Source: Pseudophaeobacter sp. (GTDB taxonomy: Bacteria > Pseudomonadota > Alphaproteobacteria > Rhodobacterales > Rhodobacteraceae). Taken from it: a DNA stretch of 64,000 nt. Positions 43,298-51,942 of the stretch are shown piece by piece (the first letter of the stretch is position 1; each line of letters begins with the position of its first letter). The position numbers and the translations under genes were made by a program. The notes beneath the pieces were generated by a model, which saw nothing but the letters and a program-made list of their open reading frames with translations, was not told where the DNA came from and did no database searches. Location: contig JALUXC010000002.1 of the NCBI GenBank assembly GCA_027019165.1, positions 372,001-436,000 of the forward strand, read 5' to 3'.

Positions 43298-43309
43298 GTA
43301 AGTACTTAC
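43298..43309. promoter_or_regulatory. HxlR-type operator between qorB and the regulator
   Basis: GTAAGTACTTAC is a perfect 12-bp palindrome placed 60 bases upstream of qorB and 43 bases upstream of the HxlR gene. HxlR/DUF24 regulators bind palindromes of this kind. Confidence 0.65.
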
Positions 43310-43352
43310 ATTTTTGTTAGTTTGAGATTTCCAAAAGCATCGGAGGCGCAGA

Positions 43353-43757
43353 ATGTCAGGATCCCTTGAAACGCTGGCCGCCATCGAAATTCCTGACGTC
43401 ATGGCAGCCGCCTGCCCGTCGCGACGGATTTTGAACCACGTGACCAGCCGGTGGGGGGTGCTTATTCTGGTCGCGCTCAGCCGTGGCAAGATGCGGTTCA
43501 GCGCGTTGCGCCGACATATCGGTGGCGTGAGCGAGCGAATGCTGGCGCAGACACTGCAAACCCTGGAGGCAGACGGGTTTGTCATTCGCAAAAGCCATAA
43601 CGTGGTTCCGCCCCACGTCGATTACAGTCTCAGCCCGCTGGGCCATGAAGCCGCTGAAAAGGTCGCAGATCTCGTCTTTTGGATCGAAGAAAACCTGACG
43701 CGCATCCCTGGTGCCCTGCCCGAAGAAACGACTCCTGTATCGGCAAAGACCGGGTGA
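43353..43757 (+). CDS. HxlR family redox-type regulator (QorR-like)
   Basis: Winged-helix regulator of 134 residues. The family start is intact: CPSRRILNHVTSRWGVLILVALSRGKMRFSALRRHIGGVSERMLAQTLQTLEADGFV. Cys14 near the N-terminus is the position of the redox-sensing cysteine in HxlR/DUF24 regulators that respond to quinones and aldehydes. The divergent qorB-like gene and the intervening palindrome support control of that gene. CGGAGG lies before the ATG. Confidence 0.92.
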   Translation: MSGSLETLAAIEIPDVMAAACPSRRILNHVTSRWGVLILVALSRGKMRFSALRRHIGGVSERMLAQTLQTLEADGFVIRKSHNVVPPHVDYSLSPLGHEAAEKVADLVFWIEENLTRIPGALPEETTPVSAKTG

Positions 43758-43778
43758 TTTGGCAGTGTTGTCTTGCGA

Positions 43779-44684
43779 TCAGCGCGGCTGCGCCAGCGGG
43801 TTTGAAAAATAGTCCTTGAAGTACGCATGGAGAATGGAAACGGGCCGGTCGAATTCCGCATCCTTGCGCCAGGCGAGCCCGACATCCATCGACGGGATCT
43901 CCATCTCGACCGGCACCGTCCCGATGCGCTTGCCTTCCAGCGACCAGGGCCGGTAGACCATGTCCGACAGCACCGTGATGCCCTGCCCGTTGGCCACCAT
44001 CGAGCGCACCGCCTCAACCGATGAGGTGCGCAACCGGACCTTTGGCTGCAGATTGGCCAGCCCCCAGTACTTCATGGTGGTGTGCGCGGCCTCGTCCACG
44101 GTCAGCATGATGTAATCTTCGCGAGCGATCTCTTCGAGAGAGGCCTTGCCCTGCCGTTGCAGCGGGTGGTTGTTGGGCACCCACAGACGCCGGTTCGAGC
44201 TGAGCAGAGTCTCGCTTTCCAGCGCCGGGTTGTTGATGTTCGAGGTCAGCACCACGGCCATGTCGAACCGGTTGTTCAAGAGCCCCTCTTCGATGCTTTC
44301 CCTGTTCAATTCACTCAGCCGGATCTCAAGGTTCGGGTGCAGTTTTGCGATGCGGTCCAGATGATAGGGGAGGAAATAGCCCAGAACCGTGTAGGTGGCC
44401 GCAAGGGAGATGACACCGCTCACAGTCGACCGGCGCCGCGTCAGGTTCTTGGCCTCATCCACGCGCTGCAAAATATCGCGGGTAGAGGCCAGAAACTCCC
44501 GCCCGGCATCGGTCAGTTCCATCCCATGCGCGGCGCGGACAAAGAGGGAGACGCTCAACTCGGCCTCAAGATCCCGGATAGCGCCGGTGACCGATGACTG
44601 CGAGATCGACAGCATGTTGGCGGCGCGGCTGACCTGACCGGTTTCAGCGGTTGCAAGGAAATACTTCAGATGGCGGAGATTCAC
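43779..44684 (-). CDS. LysR family transcriptional regulator
   Basis: Regulator of 301 residues. The N-terminal helix-turn-helix is LKYFLATAETGQVSRAANMLSISQSSVTGAIRDLEAELSVSLFVR, followed by the two-lobed effector domain. The start is GTG with AAGG upstream. It is divergent from the pxpA-containing operon, with a T-N11-A-type inverted repeat between them, so it is the likely activator of that pathway, with the pathway substrate or an intermediate as co-inducer. Confidence 0.93.
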   Translation of the reverse strand: MNLRHLKYFLATAETGQVSRAANMLSISQSSVTGAIRDLEAELSVSLFVRAAHGMELTDAGREFLASTRDILQRVDEAKNLTRRRSTVSGVISLAATYTVLGYFLPYHLDRIAKLHPNLEIRLSELNRESIEEGLLNNRFDMAVVLTSNINNPALESETLLSSNRRLWVPNNHPLQRQGKASLEEIAREDYIMLTVDEAAHTTMKYWGLANLQPKVRLRTSSVEAVRSMVANGQGITVLSDMVYRPWSLEGKRIGTVPVEMEIPSMDVGLAWRKDAEFDRPVSILHAYFKDYFSNPLAQPR

Positions 44685-44713
44685 GAGCGCGCCTTGTGCA
44701 TAACGATAAATTG

Positions 44714-44734
44714 ATTATCGAAAATTCCGATAAT
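44714..44734. promoter_or_regulatory. LysR-type binding site
   Basis: ATTATCG (44714-44720) and CGATAAT (44728-44734) form a perfect inverted repeat with a 7-base spacer, containing the T-N11-A pattern of LysR boxes. It lies 30 bases upstream of the regulator start; another CGATAA half-site is at 44704-44709. Confidence 0.65.
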
Positions 44735-44905
44735 GGTCGCCCAAAGTCAAGGCACCATGAAAAAACGTAAATTTATCAATGGGAAAATTTCTCCTCTTCC
44801 AAGAGCGTTATCCATTTTTCCAATATTCAACGCACAAAAATTAGAATTTTACACCTCACATACCCCTGAGTGATGCTGTTGGAAACACGAACAGGGACTT
44901 GCGGA

Positions 44906-45688
44906 ATGCGTGATTTAATCGATTTGAACTGCGACCTCGGAGAAGGTTTTGGCCATTGGTCCCTCGGCGAAGCCCCTGATGAGTTGCTGATGCCTTTGAT
45001 CAGCTCCGCCAATATTGCCGCCGGGTTTCATGCGGGCGATCCGAACTCAATGGACCGCGTCGTGAAACTGGCGCAGCAGCATGGTGTCGGCCTTGGGGCG
45101 CACCCCGGTTTTCGCGATCTGCAGGGGTTTGGCCGCCGCCACATTCAGACGCGTGCCGAAGAGCTGGTGAATGACATCGTCTATCAGGTTGGCGCGATCC
45201 GCGAATTCGGGCGCCGTCACGGGATTGCCCTGCAGCACGTAAAACCACATGGCGCGCTCTACATGGAGGCAGCCATCAACGAAGAGCTGTCGGAACTGAT
45301 GATCGACACGCTGCGCACCACCAGCCGCGATGCGATCATCTTTTGCATGAGCATCTCCAAGACCTATGAGGTTGCCCGCCGCGCAGGCCAGCCTGTGGTG
45401 CGCGAGTTCTATGCCGACCGCGATTACGACGACAGCGGATCGATCGTCTTTGCGCGCCAGGTCGGCCGGCACGACCCCGATGCAGTAGCGGCAAAATGCG
45501 TGCGTGCCTGCAAAGAGGGCGTTGTGCGCACTGTTACGGGCACTGACATCGAGATCGAGTTCGAATCCATCTGTTTTCACTCGGACACACCCGGCGCGCT
45601 GGAAAATGGCGAGGCCATTCGTCAGGCTTTGCAGGCCGCAGGCATCAAGATCGCTCCCGCAGCGACCGTATTGGAAAAATGCGCCTGA
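44906..45688 (+). CDS. pxpA: 5-oxoprolinase subunit A / LamB-YcsF family protein
   Basis: Cytoplasmic hydrolase-like protein of 260 residues. It opens [14 protein letters not shown], the YcsF hallmark, followed by [18 protein letters not shown] and [15 protein letters not shown], and later HVKPHGALY; these acidic and histidine residues form the family active site. In PxpABC it hydrolyses activated 5-oxoproline. Here it heads an operon that also encodes a biotin carboxylase and its carrier, so the substrate may be another lactam or amide. The start at 44906 is preferred over an ATG 12 codons upstream because the family begins here. Confidence 0.9.
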   Translation: MRDLIDLNCDLGEGFGHWSLGEAPDELLMPLISSANIAAGFHAGDPNSMDRVVKLAQQHGVGLGAHPGFRDLQGFGRRHIQTRAEELVNDIVYQVGAIREFGRRHGIALQHVKPHGALYMEAAINEELSELMIDTLRTTSRDAIIFCMSISKTYEVARRAGQPVVREFYADRDYDDSGSIVFARQVGRHDPDAVAAKCVRACKEGVVRTVTGTDIEIEFESICFHSDTPGALENGEAIRQALQAAGIKIAPAATVLEKCA

Positions 45689-45734
45689 CGCCTTGGCGGC
45701 ACTCAGGCAAACCGACTGGCACTAGGAGGTCGAC

Positions 45735-45971
45735 ATGGCACAGATTCAATCCCCGCTTCCCGGCACGTTCTACCGGCAGCCTTCCCCGGAAGAGCCTCCC
45801 TTCAAATCCGCAGGCGACGCAGTTGCGGTTGGCGACACCATCGGTCTGATCGAAGTGATGAAGACCTTCATCCAGGTCAACGCTGAAGATCCCGGAACCT
45901 TCAAAGCCTATGTTGCCGAAGACGGCGCGCCGGTCATGGCTGGTGATGTTCTGGCAGAGCTGGACGGCTGA
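45735..45971 (+). CDS. Biotin carboxyl carrier protein (single biotinyl domain)
   Basis: A 78-residue protein made of just one biotinyl domain. The biotin-attachment lysine is Lys43 in GLIEVMKTF, which has T instead of the second M of the common MKM motif. It lacks the long N-terminal region of AccB, so it is unlikely to be the housekeeping fatty-acid carrier. It carries carboxybiotin from the biotin carboxylase (next gene, three bases on) to a carboxyltransferase, probably the PxpB/PxpC pair. AGGAGGTCGAC before the ATG is a strong ribosome site. Confidence 0.92.
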   Translation: MAQIQSPLPGTFYRQPSPEEPPFKSAGDAVAVGDTIGLIEVMKTFIQVNAEDPGTFKAYVAEDGAPVMAGDVLAELDG

Positions 45972-45974
45972 GCG

Positions 45975-47357
45975 ATGAAGATCAAACGCCTTCTCATCGC
46001 GAACCGGGGCGAGATTGCCGTGCGCATCATCCGCGCTGCAAAGGCGCTTGGCATTCACACGATCCAGGCGCACTCAGAGGCCGATGCCGATATGCTGGCC
46101 GTCAAACTGGCGGATGAGGCGATCTGCATCGGACCCGCTCCGTCACGGGAGTCCTACCTTGATATCCAAAAGGTCGTCTCAGCGGCCCAGGGCACCGGCG
46201 CAGATGCGGTGCATCCGGGCTATGGCTTTCTGTCGGAAAGCCCCGCTTTTGCCCGTGCGCTGGAAAGCGCGGGGATCATCTATGTCGGCCCATCCGCCGA
46301 CACCATCGAACGTATGGGCGACAAGGTGGCCGCCCGCATTGCCGCCGAGGCCGCGGGCGTGCCGGTGGTGCCCGGCTCCAAAGGGCGGATCGCCTCGGTC
46401 GACGAGGCCGCAGCGGTTGCTACCGAAATCGGCTACCCGGTGATGATCAAGGCCGCTGCGGGCGGCGATGGTCGCGGCATTCGCATCGCCAACGATGAAG
46501 CGGCTCTGCGCAAACTCGCCCCCATGGCCCAATCCGAAGCCGAAGCGGCCTTTGGCGATGGCGGGCTGTATCTGGAACGTGCGGTACAATCCCCGCGCCA
46601 TATCGAGGTACAGATCCTGGGCGACGGCAGCGATGCCATCCACTGCTACGAGCGGGAATGCTCGCTGCAGCGCCGCCGCCAAAAGGTCTGGGAAGAGGCT
46701 GGCGCGGTCTGTCTGGACGATGAGACCCGCGAAAGCCTCTGCGCCTCGGCTGTGGCGCTGGCGAAATCGGTTCAGTACCGCGGCGCGGGGACGCTCGAAT
46801 ATCTTTATGATGAAGCCCGGAATGAATTCTACTTCATCGAGATGAATACCCGCATTCAGGTGGAACACCCGATTTCAGAGATGATCACCGGCGTCGATCT
46901 GGTGCAGGAAATGATCCGGGTCTGCGCCGGTGAGCCGCTGCAATACAGCCAGTCAGACATCAAGGCGACCGGACATGCCATCGAGGTGCGCATCTGCGCC
47001 GAAGATCCCTTCATGCAGTTCCTGCCTTTCCCCGGCAAAGTTCAGACCCTGATCGAACCCACGGGCGACGGCATCCGCTTTGATCACTTTCTGTATGAAG
47101 GCTACCAGATCCCGCCCTTCTATGACTCGCTGCTGGGCAAGCTGATCGTCCACGCGGACACGCGTGCGGCGGCCATCGACAAGCTGCGCGAGGCCCTGCG
47201 GGACCTCCGGCTCGAAGGGCTCAAAACCACGGCACCGCTTCACCTGGCATTGGCGGATGATCCGGACGTTCAGGTGGGCGCCTTCCACACTCAATGGCTC
47301 GAACCGTGGTTGGATGCGGGCAATCTCGCTGCCACAGCAAAAGGGGACGCAGCATGA
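45975..47357 (+). CDS. Biotin carboxylase
   Basis: ATP-grasp enzyme of 460 residues that carboxylates biotin on the carrier protein using bicarbonate and ATP. It opens KIKRLLIANRGEIAVRIIRAAKALG; the ATP-binding glycine loop is KAAAGGDGRGIRI; EMNTRIQVEHPISEMITGVDLV is the catalytic core with the Glu, Arg and Glu needed for carboxylation; RICAEDP follows. It overlaps pxpB by four bases. No accA or accD lies in the window, which supports a dedicated role with PxpB/PxpC as the carboxyltransferase. Confidence 0.94.
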   Translation: MKIKRLLIANRGEIAVRIIRAAKALGIHTIQAHSEADADMLAVKLADEAICIGPAPSRESYLDIQKVVSAAQGTGADAVHPGYGFLSESPAFARALESAGIIYVGPSADTIERMGDKVAARIAAEAAGVPVVPGSKGRIASVDEAAAVATEIGYPVMIKAAAGGDGRGIRIANDEAALRKLAPMAQSEAEAAFGDGGLYLERAVQSPRHIEVQILGDGSDAIHCYERECSLQRRRQKVWEEAGAVCLDDETRESLCASAVALAKSVQYRGAGTLEYLYDEARNEFYFIEMNTRIQVEHPISEMITGVDLVQEMIRVCAGEPLQYSQSDIKATGHAIEVRICAEDPFMQFLPFPGKVQTLIEPTGDGIRFDHFLYEGYQIPPFYDSLLGKLIVHADTRAAAIDKLREALRDLRLEGLKTTAPLHLALADDPDVQVGAFHTQWLEPWLDAGNLAATAKGDAA

Positions 47358-48229
47358 AGACCAGATACACATATGGCGGCGATGAACACATCTATGTGGA
47401 AATCGGCGAGGAGATGTCTCTTGAGGCCTTTTTTGTCGCCCTGTCGATGAGCAACGCCGTGCGCGATGCAAACCTGCCCGGCGTGACCGAAATCTGCCCG
47501 GCGAACTCCTCCTTTCAGGTGCGCTTTGACCCGGATGTCACCGACCCCGAAGAGATGATGGCGGCCATCAAGCAGCTTGAGGCATTCTCTGACCAGGCTG
47601 AAAAACGCCTGTCTACGCGGATCATCGAAATCCCGGTCTTCTATCAGGACCCCTGGACCCATGAGACGTTGATGCGGTTTCGCGAGCGTCATCAGGATCC
47701 AAGCGGAACCGATCTCGACTATGCGGCGCGGATCAACGGATATGACAGCGTCGAGGCCTTTATCGAGGCCCATCACAGCGCGCCCTGGTTCGTCTCGATG
47801 GTCGGTTTTGTGGCTGGGCTGCCCTTCCTTTATCAACTGGTGGAGCGCGAAAAGCAGCTTCAAGTGCCAAAATACCTGCGCCCCCGAACTGATACGCCAA
47901 AGCTGACCGTGGGCTATGGTGGCTGTTTTTCCTGCATCTACTCGGTGCGCGGCGCGGGCGGCTATCAGATGTTCGGCATCACGCCGATGCCGATCTACGA
48001 CCCGGAACAGAAGGTGTCCTACCTGAAAGACTTCATGGTCTTCTTCAAACCCGGCGACATCGTGAAATGGAAGCCGATCGACCGCACCGAATATGACCGG
48101 ATCGAACAAGAGGTCGAAAACGGCACCTATCAGCCGCGTATCGCCGAGGTTGAATTCGATCTGGAAGCCTTCAACGCAGATATCGCCGGGACCAACGCCA
48201 AACTGATGGAGGCGCTCAATGACGCTTGA
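47354..48229 (+). CDS. pxpB: 5-oxoprolinase/carboxyltransferase subunit B (KipI/AHS1)
   Basis: A 291-residue cyclophilin-like-fold protein of the AHS1 family. Recognisable parts are TRIIEIPVFYQDPWTHETLMRF, SGTDLDYAARINGYDSVEAFIEAHHS, FVAGLPFLYQL and RTDTPKLTVGYGGCFSCIYSVRGAGGYQMFG, including the P-R-x-x-x-P...VGxGG core shared with the carboxyltransferase half of urea carboxylase. It pairs with subunit C. Length is greater than the B. subtilis KipI (about 240), through an N-terminal extension. It overlaps both neighbours. Confidence 0.9.
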   Translation: MKTRYTYGGDEHIYVEIGEEMSLEAFFVALSMSNAVRDANLPGVTEICPANSSFQVRFDPDVTDPEEMMAAIKQLEAFSDQAEKRLSTRIIEIPVFYQDPWTHETLMRFRERHQDPSGTDLDYAARINGYDSVEAFIEAHHSAPWFVSMVGFVAGLPFLYQLVEREKQLQVPKYLRPRTDTPKLTVGYGGCFSCIYSVRGAGGYQMFGITPMPIYDPEQKVSYLKDFMVFFKPGDIVKWKPIDRTEYDRIEQEVENGTYQPRIAEVEFDLEAFNADIAGTNAKLMEALNDA

Positions 48230-49190
48230 GATTGTCAAACCCGGCCTTGCGACCTCCGTTCAGGATCTGGGCCGTCCGGGGTACTTTCACCTTGGCATCC
48301 CCGAAGGCGGCGCGATGGATCGTTTTGCCCTGCGTGCGGCGAATATGCTGGTCGGCAACCCCGAAGATGCCGCCTGCCTTGAGGCCGTCTTTATGGGGCC
48401 TGAGATCAAGTTCACCGCAGATACCACAGTGGCCGTGACCGGCGGCGAAATGCCCATCATGGTGGACGGAGAGCAGCAGCAGACCTGGACCTCCTTTGCG
48501 GTCAAGGCCGGTCAGACCCTGTCCTTCGGCTTTCTGAAAAGCGGCGCGCGGATCTACATTGCGGTCAGCGGCGGTATCGATACCCCGCCAGACCTAGGCA
48601 GCCGGTCAACCTATCCCATCGGTGCCCTTGGCGGGATCGAAGGGCGCGCAGTGGCCGCGGGCGACGTGCTTCCCATTGGCGCAGGCACAGCCGCGTCTGC
48701 GGGCCGGAGCGTTCCGGCAGATCTGCGCCGGGGCCCCTCCAATCCGGCAGAGCTGCGGGTTCTGCCCGGTCTTTACTGGCACCGCCTGACAGAGGCCGCG
48801 CAGGCGAGCTTTTTCGACGACACCTGGACCGTAGCGCCTGAGGCCGACCGCATGGGCTATCGCTTCAAAGGCGGCCGTCCGCTTGAGCTGGTCGACCGTG
48901 AGCCGCCCTTTGGCGCAGGCTCAGATCCCTCGAACATCGTGGATGGCTGCTATTCCTATGGATCGATCCAGGTGCCCGGCGGCACCGAGCCGATCATCCT
49001 GCACCGCGATGCGGTTTCAGGCGGAGGATACTTTACCCTTGGTGCCATAATCTCGGCCGATATGGATCTGATTGGGCAACTACAGCCAAACACCCAGGTG
49101 AAGTTTGTCCGAGTTGAAATGGCAGAGGCGCTGAAAGCCCGCGCCCAGCGCAAGGCCATGCTTCAGAAATTACGAGAAGAGCTCATGTAA
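48219..49190 (+). CDS. pxpC: 5-oxoprolinase/carboxyltransferase subunit C (KipA/AHS2)
   Basis: A 323-residue AHS2-family protein and partner of subunit B. It opens IVKPGLATSVQDLGRPGYFHLGIPEGGAMDRFALRAANMLVGNPEDAACLE, the signature of the family, with GARIYIAVSGGIDTPPDLGSRSTY and MGYRFKGG further on. Together with BCCP, biotin carboxylase and subunit B it recreates, as separate genes, the domain set of urea carboxylase. A GGAGGCGC site inside pxpB precedes its ATG. The binding-protein gene follows after 73 bases. Confidence 0.93.
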   Translation: MTLEIVKPGLATSVQDLGRPGYFHLGIPEGGAMDRFALRAANMLVGNPEDAACLEAVFMGPEIKFTADTTVAVTGGEMPIMVDGEQQQTWTSFAVKAGQTLSFGFLKSGARIYIAVSGGIDTPPDLGSRSTYPIGALGGIEGRAVAAGDVLPIGAGTAASAGRSVPADLRRGPSNPAELRVLPGLYWHRLTEAAQASFFDDTWTVAPEADRMGYRFKGGRPLELVDREPPFGAGSDPSNIVDGCYSYGSIQVPGGTEPIILHRDAVSGGGYFTLGAIISADMDLIGQLQPNTQVKFVRVEMAEALKARAQRKAMLQKLREELM

Positions 49191-49263
49191 GGGCTCCACC
49201 CACCCCCAGCAAAACAGCGGAAAACCGCACTGGACTGATGTAACTGACAAGGAGGTCAGAACA

Positions 49264-50337
49264 ATGAAACTCACCCTAACGACTGCGGCAACGCTGGCGC
49301 TTGCCGCAACCCTACCCGGCCTCGCCATGGCCGAGGACAGCTGGTTCCCCTACGAGGCCGAAGAGGTCACACCCGCCTTTTCCGCAGACGGAACCGTCAG
49401 CGCGATCACCTACACGCCGCTTGAGAAAGCCGAAAAACCCTGGAACATCTGCGTGTCCTTTCCGCATATGAAAGACGCCTACTGGCTGGGTGTTGACTAT
49501 GGCGTGGTAGACGAAGCCGAACGCCTGGGCGTCAAGATGAACCTGGTCGAGGCAGGCGGGTACACCGAACTGGCCAAGCAGATCAGCCAGATCGAGGACT
49601 GTGTTGCCTCGGGCGCGGATGCGGTGGTTCTGGGCGCCATCTCTTATGAGGGGTTGAACAACGTCATCGCCGAAGTCGCCGGCAAGGGCGTGCCGGTGAT
49701 CGATGTGATCAACGGTGTGTCCTCCAGCGATATTGCGGCCAAATCCCTCGTCTCGTTCAAGACCATGGGCTTTGAAACAGGTCGCTATCTTGCAGAGAAA
49801 CACCCAGCGGGCTCTGAGCCGGTCAAGGTTGGCTGGTTCCCCGGTCCGGCTGGCGCAGGCTGGGTCGAGGCCGCCCACGCTGGTTTCATGGAGGCCGTTG
49901 AAGGCTCGGCCGTAGAAGTGCTGGAGCCACGCTTTGGTGACACCGGCAAGGAGGCGCAGCTGAAACTGGTCGAAGACGTGCTGCAGGCCACCCCCGAGGT
50001 GCGCTATCTTGCGGGCACCGCCGTCACCGCCGAGGCGGCGCAGGGTCTGATCCGCGAACGCGGCCTGCAGGGTGAGGTCGACCTTCTGGCCTTTTACATG
50101 ACACCCGGCGTCTATTCCGGGATCAAGCGCGGTTTCATCCTAGCTGCTCCGGCTGACAGTATGGTCATCCAGGGCCGCATCGCCATGGACCAGGCCGTGC
50201 GCATTCTCGAAGGCAAGGACTACGTCAAACACGTCGGCCCCAAGATCTTTGTGGTGGATCCAGACAATATCAATGACGTCGCCCGCGAAAGCATCCTCCC
50301 GCCGGAAGGCTTCAAGCCGGTCTTCTCGGTGAACTGA
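49264..50337 (+). CDS. Sugar-type (TorT/RbsB-like) ABC substrate-binding protein
   Basis: Periplasmic binding protein of 357 residues with a signal peptide ending GLAMAEDS. The fold is that of the ribose/autoinducer type: WNICVSFPHMKDAYWLGVDYGVVDEAERLGVKMNLVEAGGYTELAKQISQIEDC, then ADAVVLGAISYEGLN. Overall it looks most like TorT-family periplasmic proteins. AAGGAGGT, a full Shine-Dalgarno match, precedes the ATG. Its place directly after pxpC suggests that it binds the substrate of the biotin-dependent pathway. A hairpin follows the gene. Confidence 0.88.
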   Translation: MKLTLTTAATLALAATLPGLAMAEDSWFPYEAEEVTPAFSADGTVSAITYTPLEKAEKPWNICVSFPHMKDAYWLGVDYGVVDEAERLGVKMNLVEAGGYTELAKQISQIEDCVASGADAVVLGAISYEGLNNVIAEVAGKGVPVIDVINGVSSSDIAAKSLVSFKTMGFETGRYLAEKHPAGSEPVKVGWFPGPAGAGWVEAAHAGFMEAVEGSAVEVLEPRFGDTGKEAQLKLVEDVLQATPEVRYLAGTAVTAEAAQGLIRERGLQGEVDLLAFYMTPGVYSGIKRGFILAAPADSMVIQGRIAMDQAVRILEGKDYVKHVGPKIFVVDPDNINDVARESILPPEGFKPVFSVN

Positions 50338-50373
50338 GCGCAGTCTCAAAAGGCAAGAGACCAAAAGCAGCAT

Positions 50374-50397
50374 GGTCAGGCGGAGCCTCGCCTGACC
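50374..50397 (+). promoter_or_regulatory. Intercistronic hairpin after the TorT-like gene
   Basis: GGTCAGGCG (50374-50382) and CGCCTGACC (50389-50397) form a perfect 9-bp stem with a 6-base loop, 36 bases after the binding-protein stop. It is followed by TCACCCAC, not a U-tract. Confidence 0.7.
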
Positions 50398-50430
50398 TCA
50401 CCCACAGGGCGCAGCGGTCGGAAAGATGAC

Positions 50431-51942
50431 ATGGACGACACTCCTCTCATAAAAACAGCGGCTTTGACAAAAAGCTACCCGGGCGTTCTGGCGCTCGATC
50501 ATGTGGATTTCGACCTCAAGGCGGGCGAGGTGCATGTGCTCTTTGGCGAGAACGGTGCCGGAAAATCCACGCTGATTTCCATGCTGGCCGGGGCGAACAG
50601 GCCCACCGGGGGGCAGATCCTCTTGAATGGCCAGGAGGTGCACCTGGCCAACGTTGCCGATGCACAACGCCGAGGCATTTATACGGTCTTTCAGGAATTT
50701 TCGCTGATCCCCACCCTGACCGTGGCCGAGAATATCTTTCTGGGATGGGAGCCGATGATAGGCCCCTTCGTGAACCATGCGGCCATGCGCAAGCGCGCCG
50801 CAGAGATGTTTGCAGAGCTGGATTTTCCGATTGACCCCAATGCCATCACGGCCAACCTGTCACGGGCGCAAAAGCAGATGGTGGAAATCACCAAGGCCTT
50901 TCACGGCGATCTGTCGGTGCTGATCCTGGATGAGCCCACGGCATCGCTGACGGACCGCGAAGTCGACCACCTGTTCGGCTTTATCGAAACGCTCAAAGCG
51001 CGCGGCGTCGGCATCATCTATATCTCGCACCGGATGCAGGAATTCGCCCGCATTGCCGACCGCGTGACCGTGCTGCGCGATGGCGGTAAGATCGGCACTG
51101 TTGCCATGGCGGATACCGATCAGGACGCGCTGGTCGAGATGATGACCGGTCGCGCCATCACCGAGATCTACCCCACAATCGAACGGCGGACCGGTGAGAC
51201 CCTGCTCAGGGCTGAGAACGTCAGCGCTCCCGGAGTTTACGGTGCCAATCTTGAAATCAAGGCAGGTGAGGTTTTGGGCATCGCCGGTCTGGTCGGATGC
51301 GGCAAATCCCGCCTTGCCCGTGCGCTGATGGGCCTTGGCGCAAAAACCTCGGGGCGGGTCACGCTCAAAGAGCAGGACATCACCCGCACCAGCACCCAAA
51401 GCATCATTCGATCAGGCATGTACTACCTGTCCCCGGACCGCAAAGCCGAAGGGTTGGATCTGGCAAAGACAGCCGATGACAACCTCGCTGTGAACCTCGT
51501 GATGGGCGGGGGCACAACCACCGGTGCCGGTTTTGTCGACTGGGGCAAAGTCCGGCGCAGAACCGCCGAGATCGCCAACCATGTGGAACTGCATGACGGC
51601 TACAGGCGCAAACTGGTTTCTCAGCTCTCGGGCGGCAATCAGCAAAAGGTTCTGTTTGGCCGCTGCTTTGGTCAGGAGGCCGATATCATCATCCTGGATG
51701 AGCCGACCGTGGGCGTCGATATGGGCACCCGTGCGGCCTTGTACCTGTTGATCAAAGAGCTGGCAGAAGCAGGCAAGGCGGTCGTGGTGATCTCCTCCGA
51801 TCTGCCTGAAGTCCTTCACCTGTCACACCGGATGATCGTTCTGGCGCATGGCCATATCACGGCCGAGCTGGAAGGGGACGATCTGACCGAAGAGCAAACC
51901 CTGAAATACTTTTTCGAAGAAAACACCGGAGCCACGGCATGA
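50431..51942 (+). CDS. Sugar-type ABC transporter ATP-binding protein (RbsA family)
   Basis: Double ATPase of 503 residues. The first half has Walker A GENGAGKSTLI, signature LSRAQKQMVEI and Walker B VLILDEPTASL; the second half has GLVGCGKSRLA, LSGGNQQKVLFGR and IIILDEPTVGVD. The second domain shows the degenerate Walker A usual for the RbsA/MglA family. It drives import with the TorT-like binding protein and the permease that overlaps it by four bases. A GGAAAG site precedes the ATG. Confidence 0.94.
   Translation: MDDTPLIKTAALTKSYPGVLALDHVDFDLKAGEVHVLFGENGAGKSTLISMLAGANRPTGGQILLNGQEVHLANVADAQRRGIYTVFQEFSLIPTLTVAENIFLGWEPMIGPFVNHAAMRKRAAEMFAELDFPIDPNAITANLSRAQKQMVEITKAFHGDLSVLILDEPTASLTDREVDHLFGFIETLKARGVGIIYISHRMQEFARIADRVTVLRDGGKIGTVAMADTDQDALVEMMTGRAITEIYPTIERRTGETLLRAENVSAPGVYGANLEIKAGEVLGIAGLVGCGKSRLARALMGLGAKTSGRVTLKEQDITRTSTQSIIRSGMYYLSPDRKAEGLDLAKTADDNLAVNLVMGGGTTTGAGFVDWGKVRRRTAEIANHVELHDGYRRKLVSQLSGGNQQKVLFGRCFGQEADIIILDEPTVGVDMGTRAALYLLIKELAEAGKAVVVISSDLPEVLHLSHRMIVLAHGHITAELEGDDLTEEQTLKYFFEENTGATA

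Noticed and set aside
45735-47357. Housekeeping acetyl-CoA carboxylase accB/accC
   Set aside because: The carrier is only 78 residues, and both genes are embedded within a LysR-controlled pxp operon, so a catabolic role is more likely; not fully excluded.
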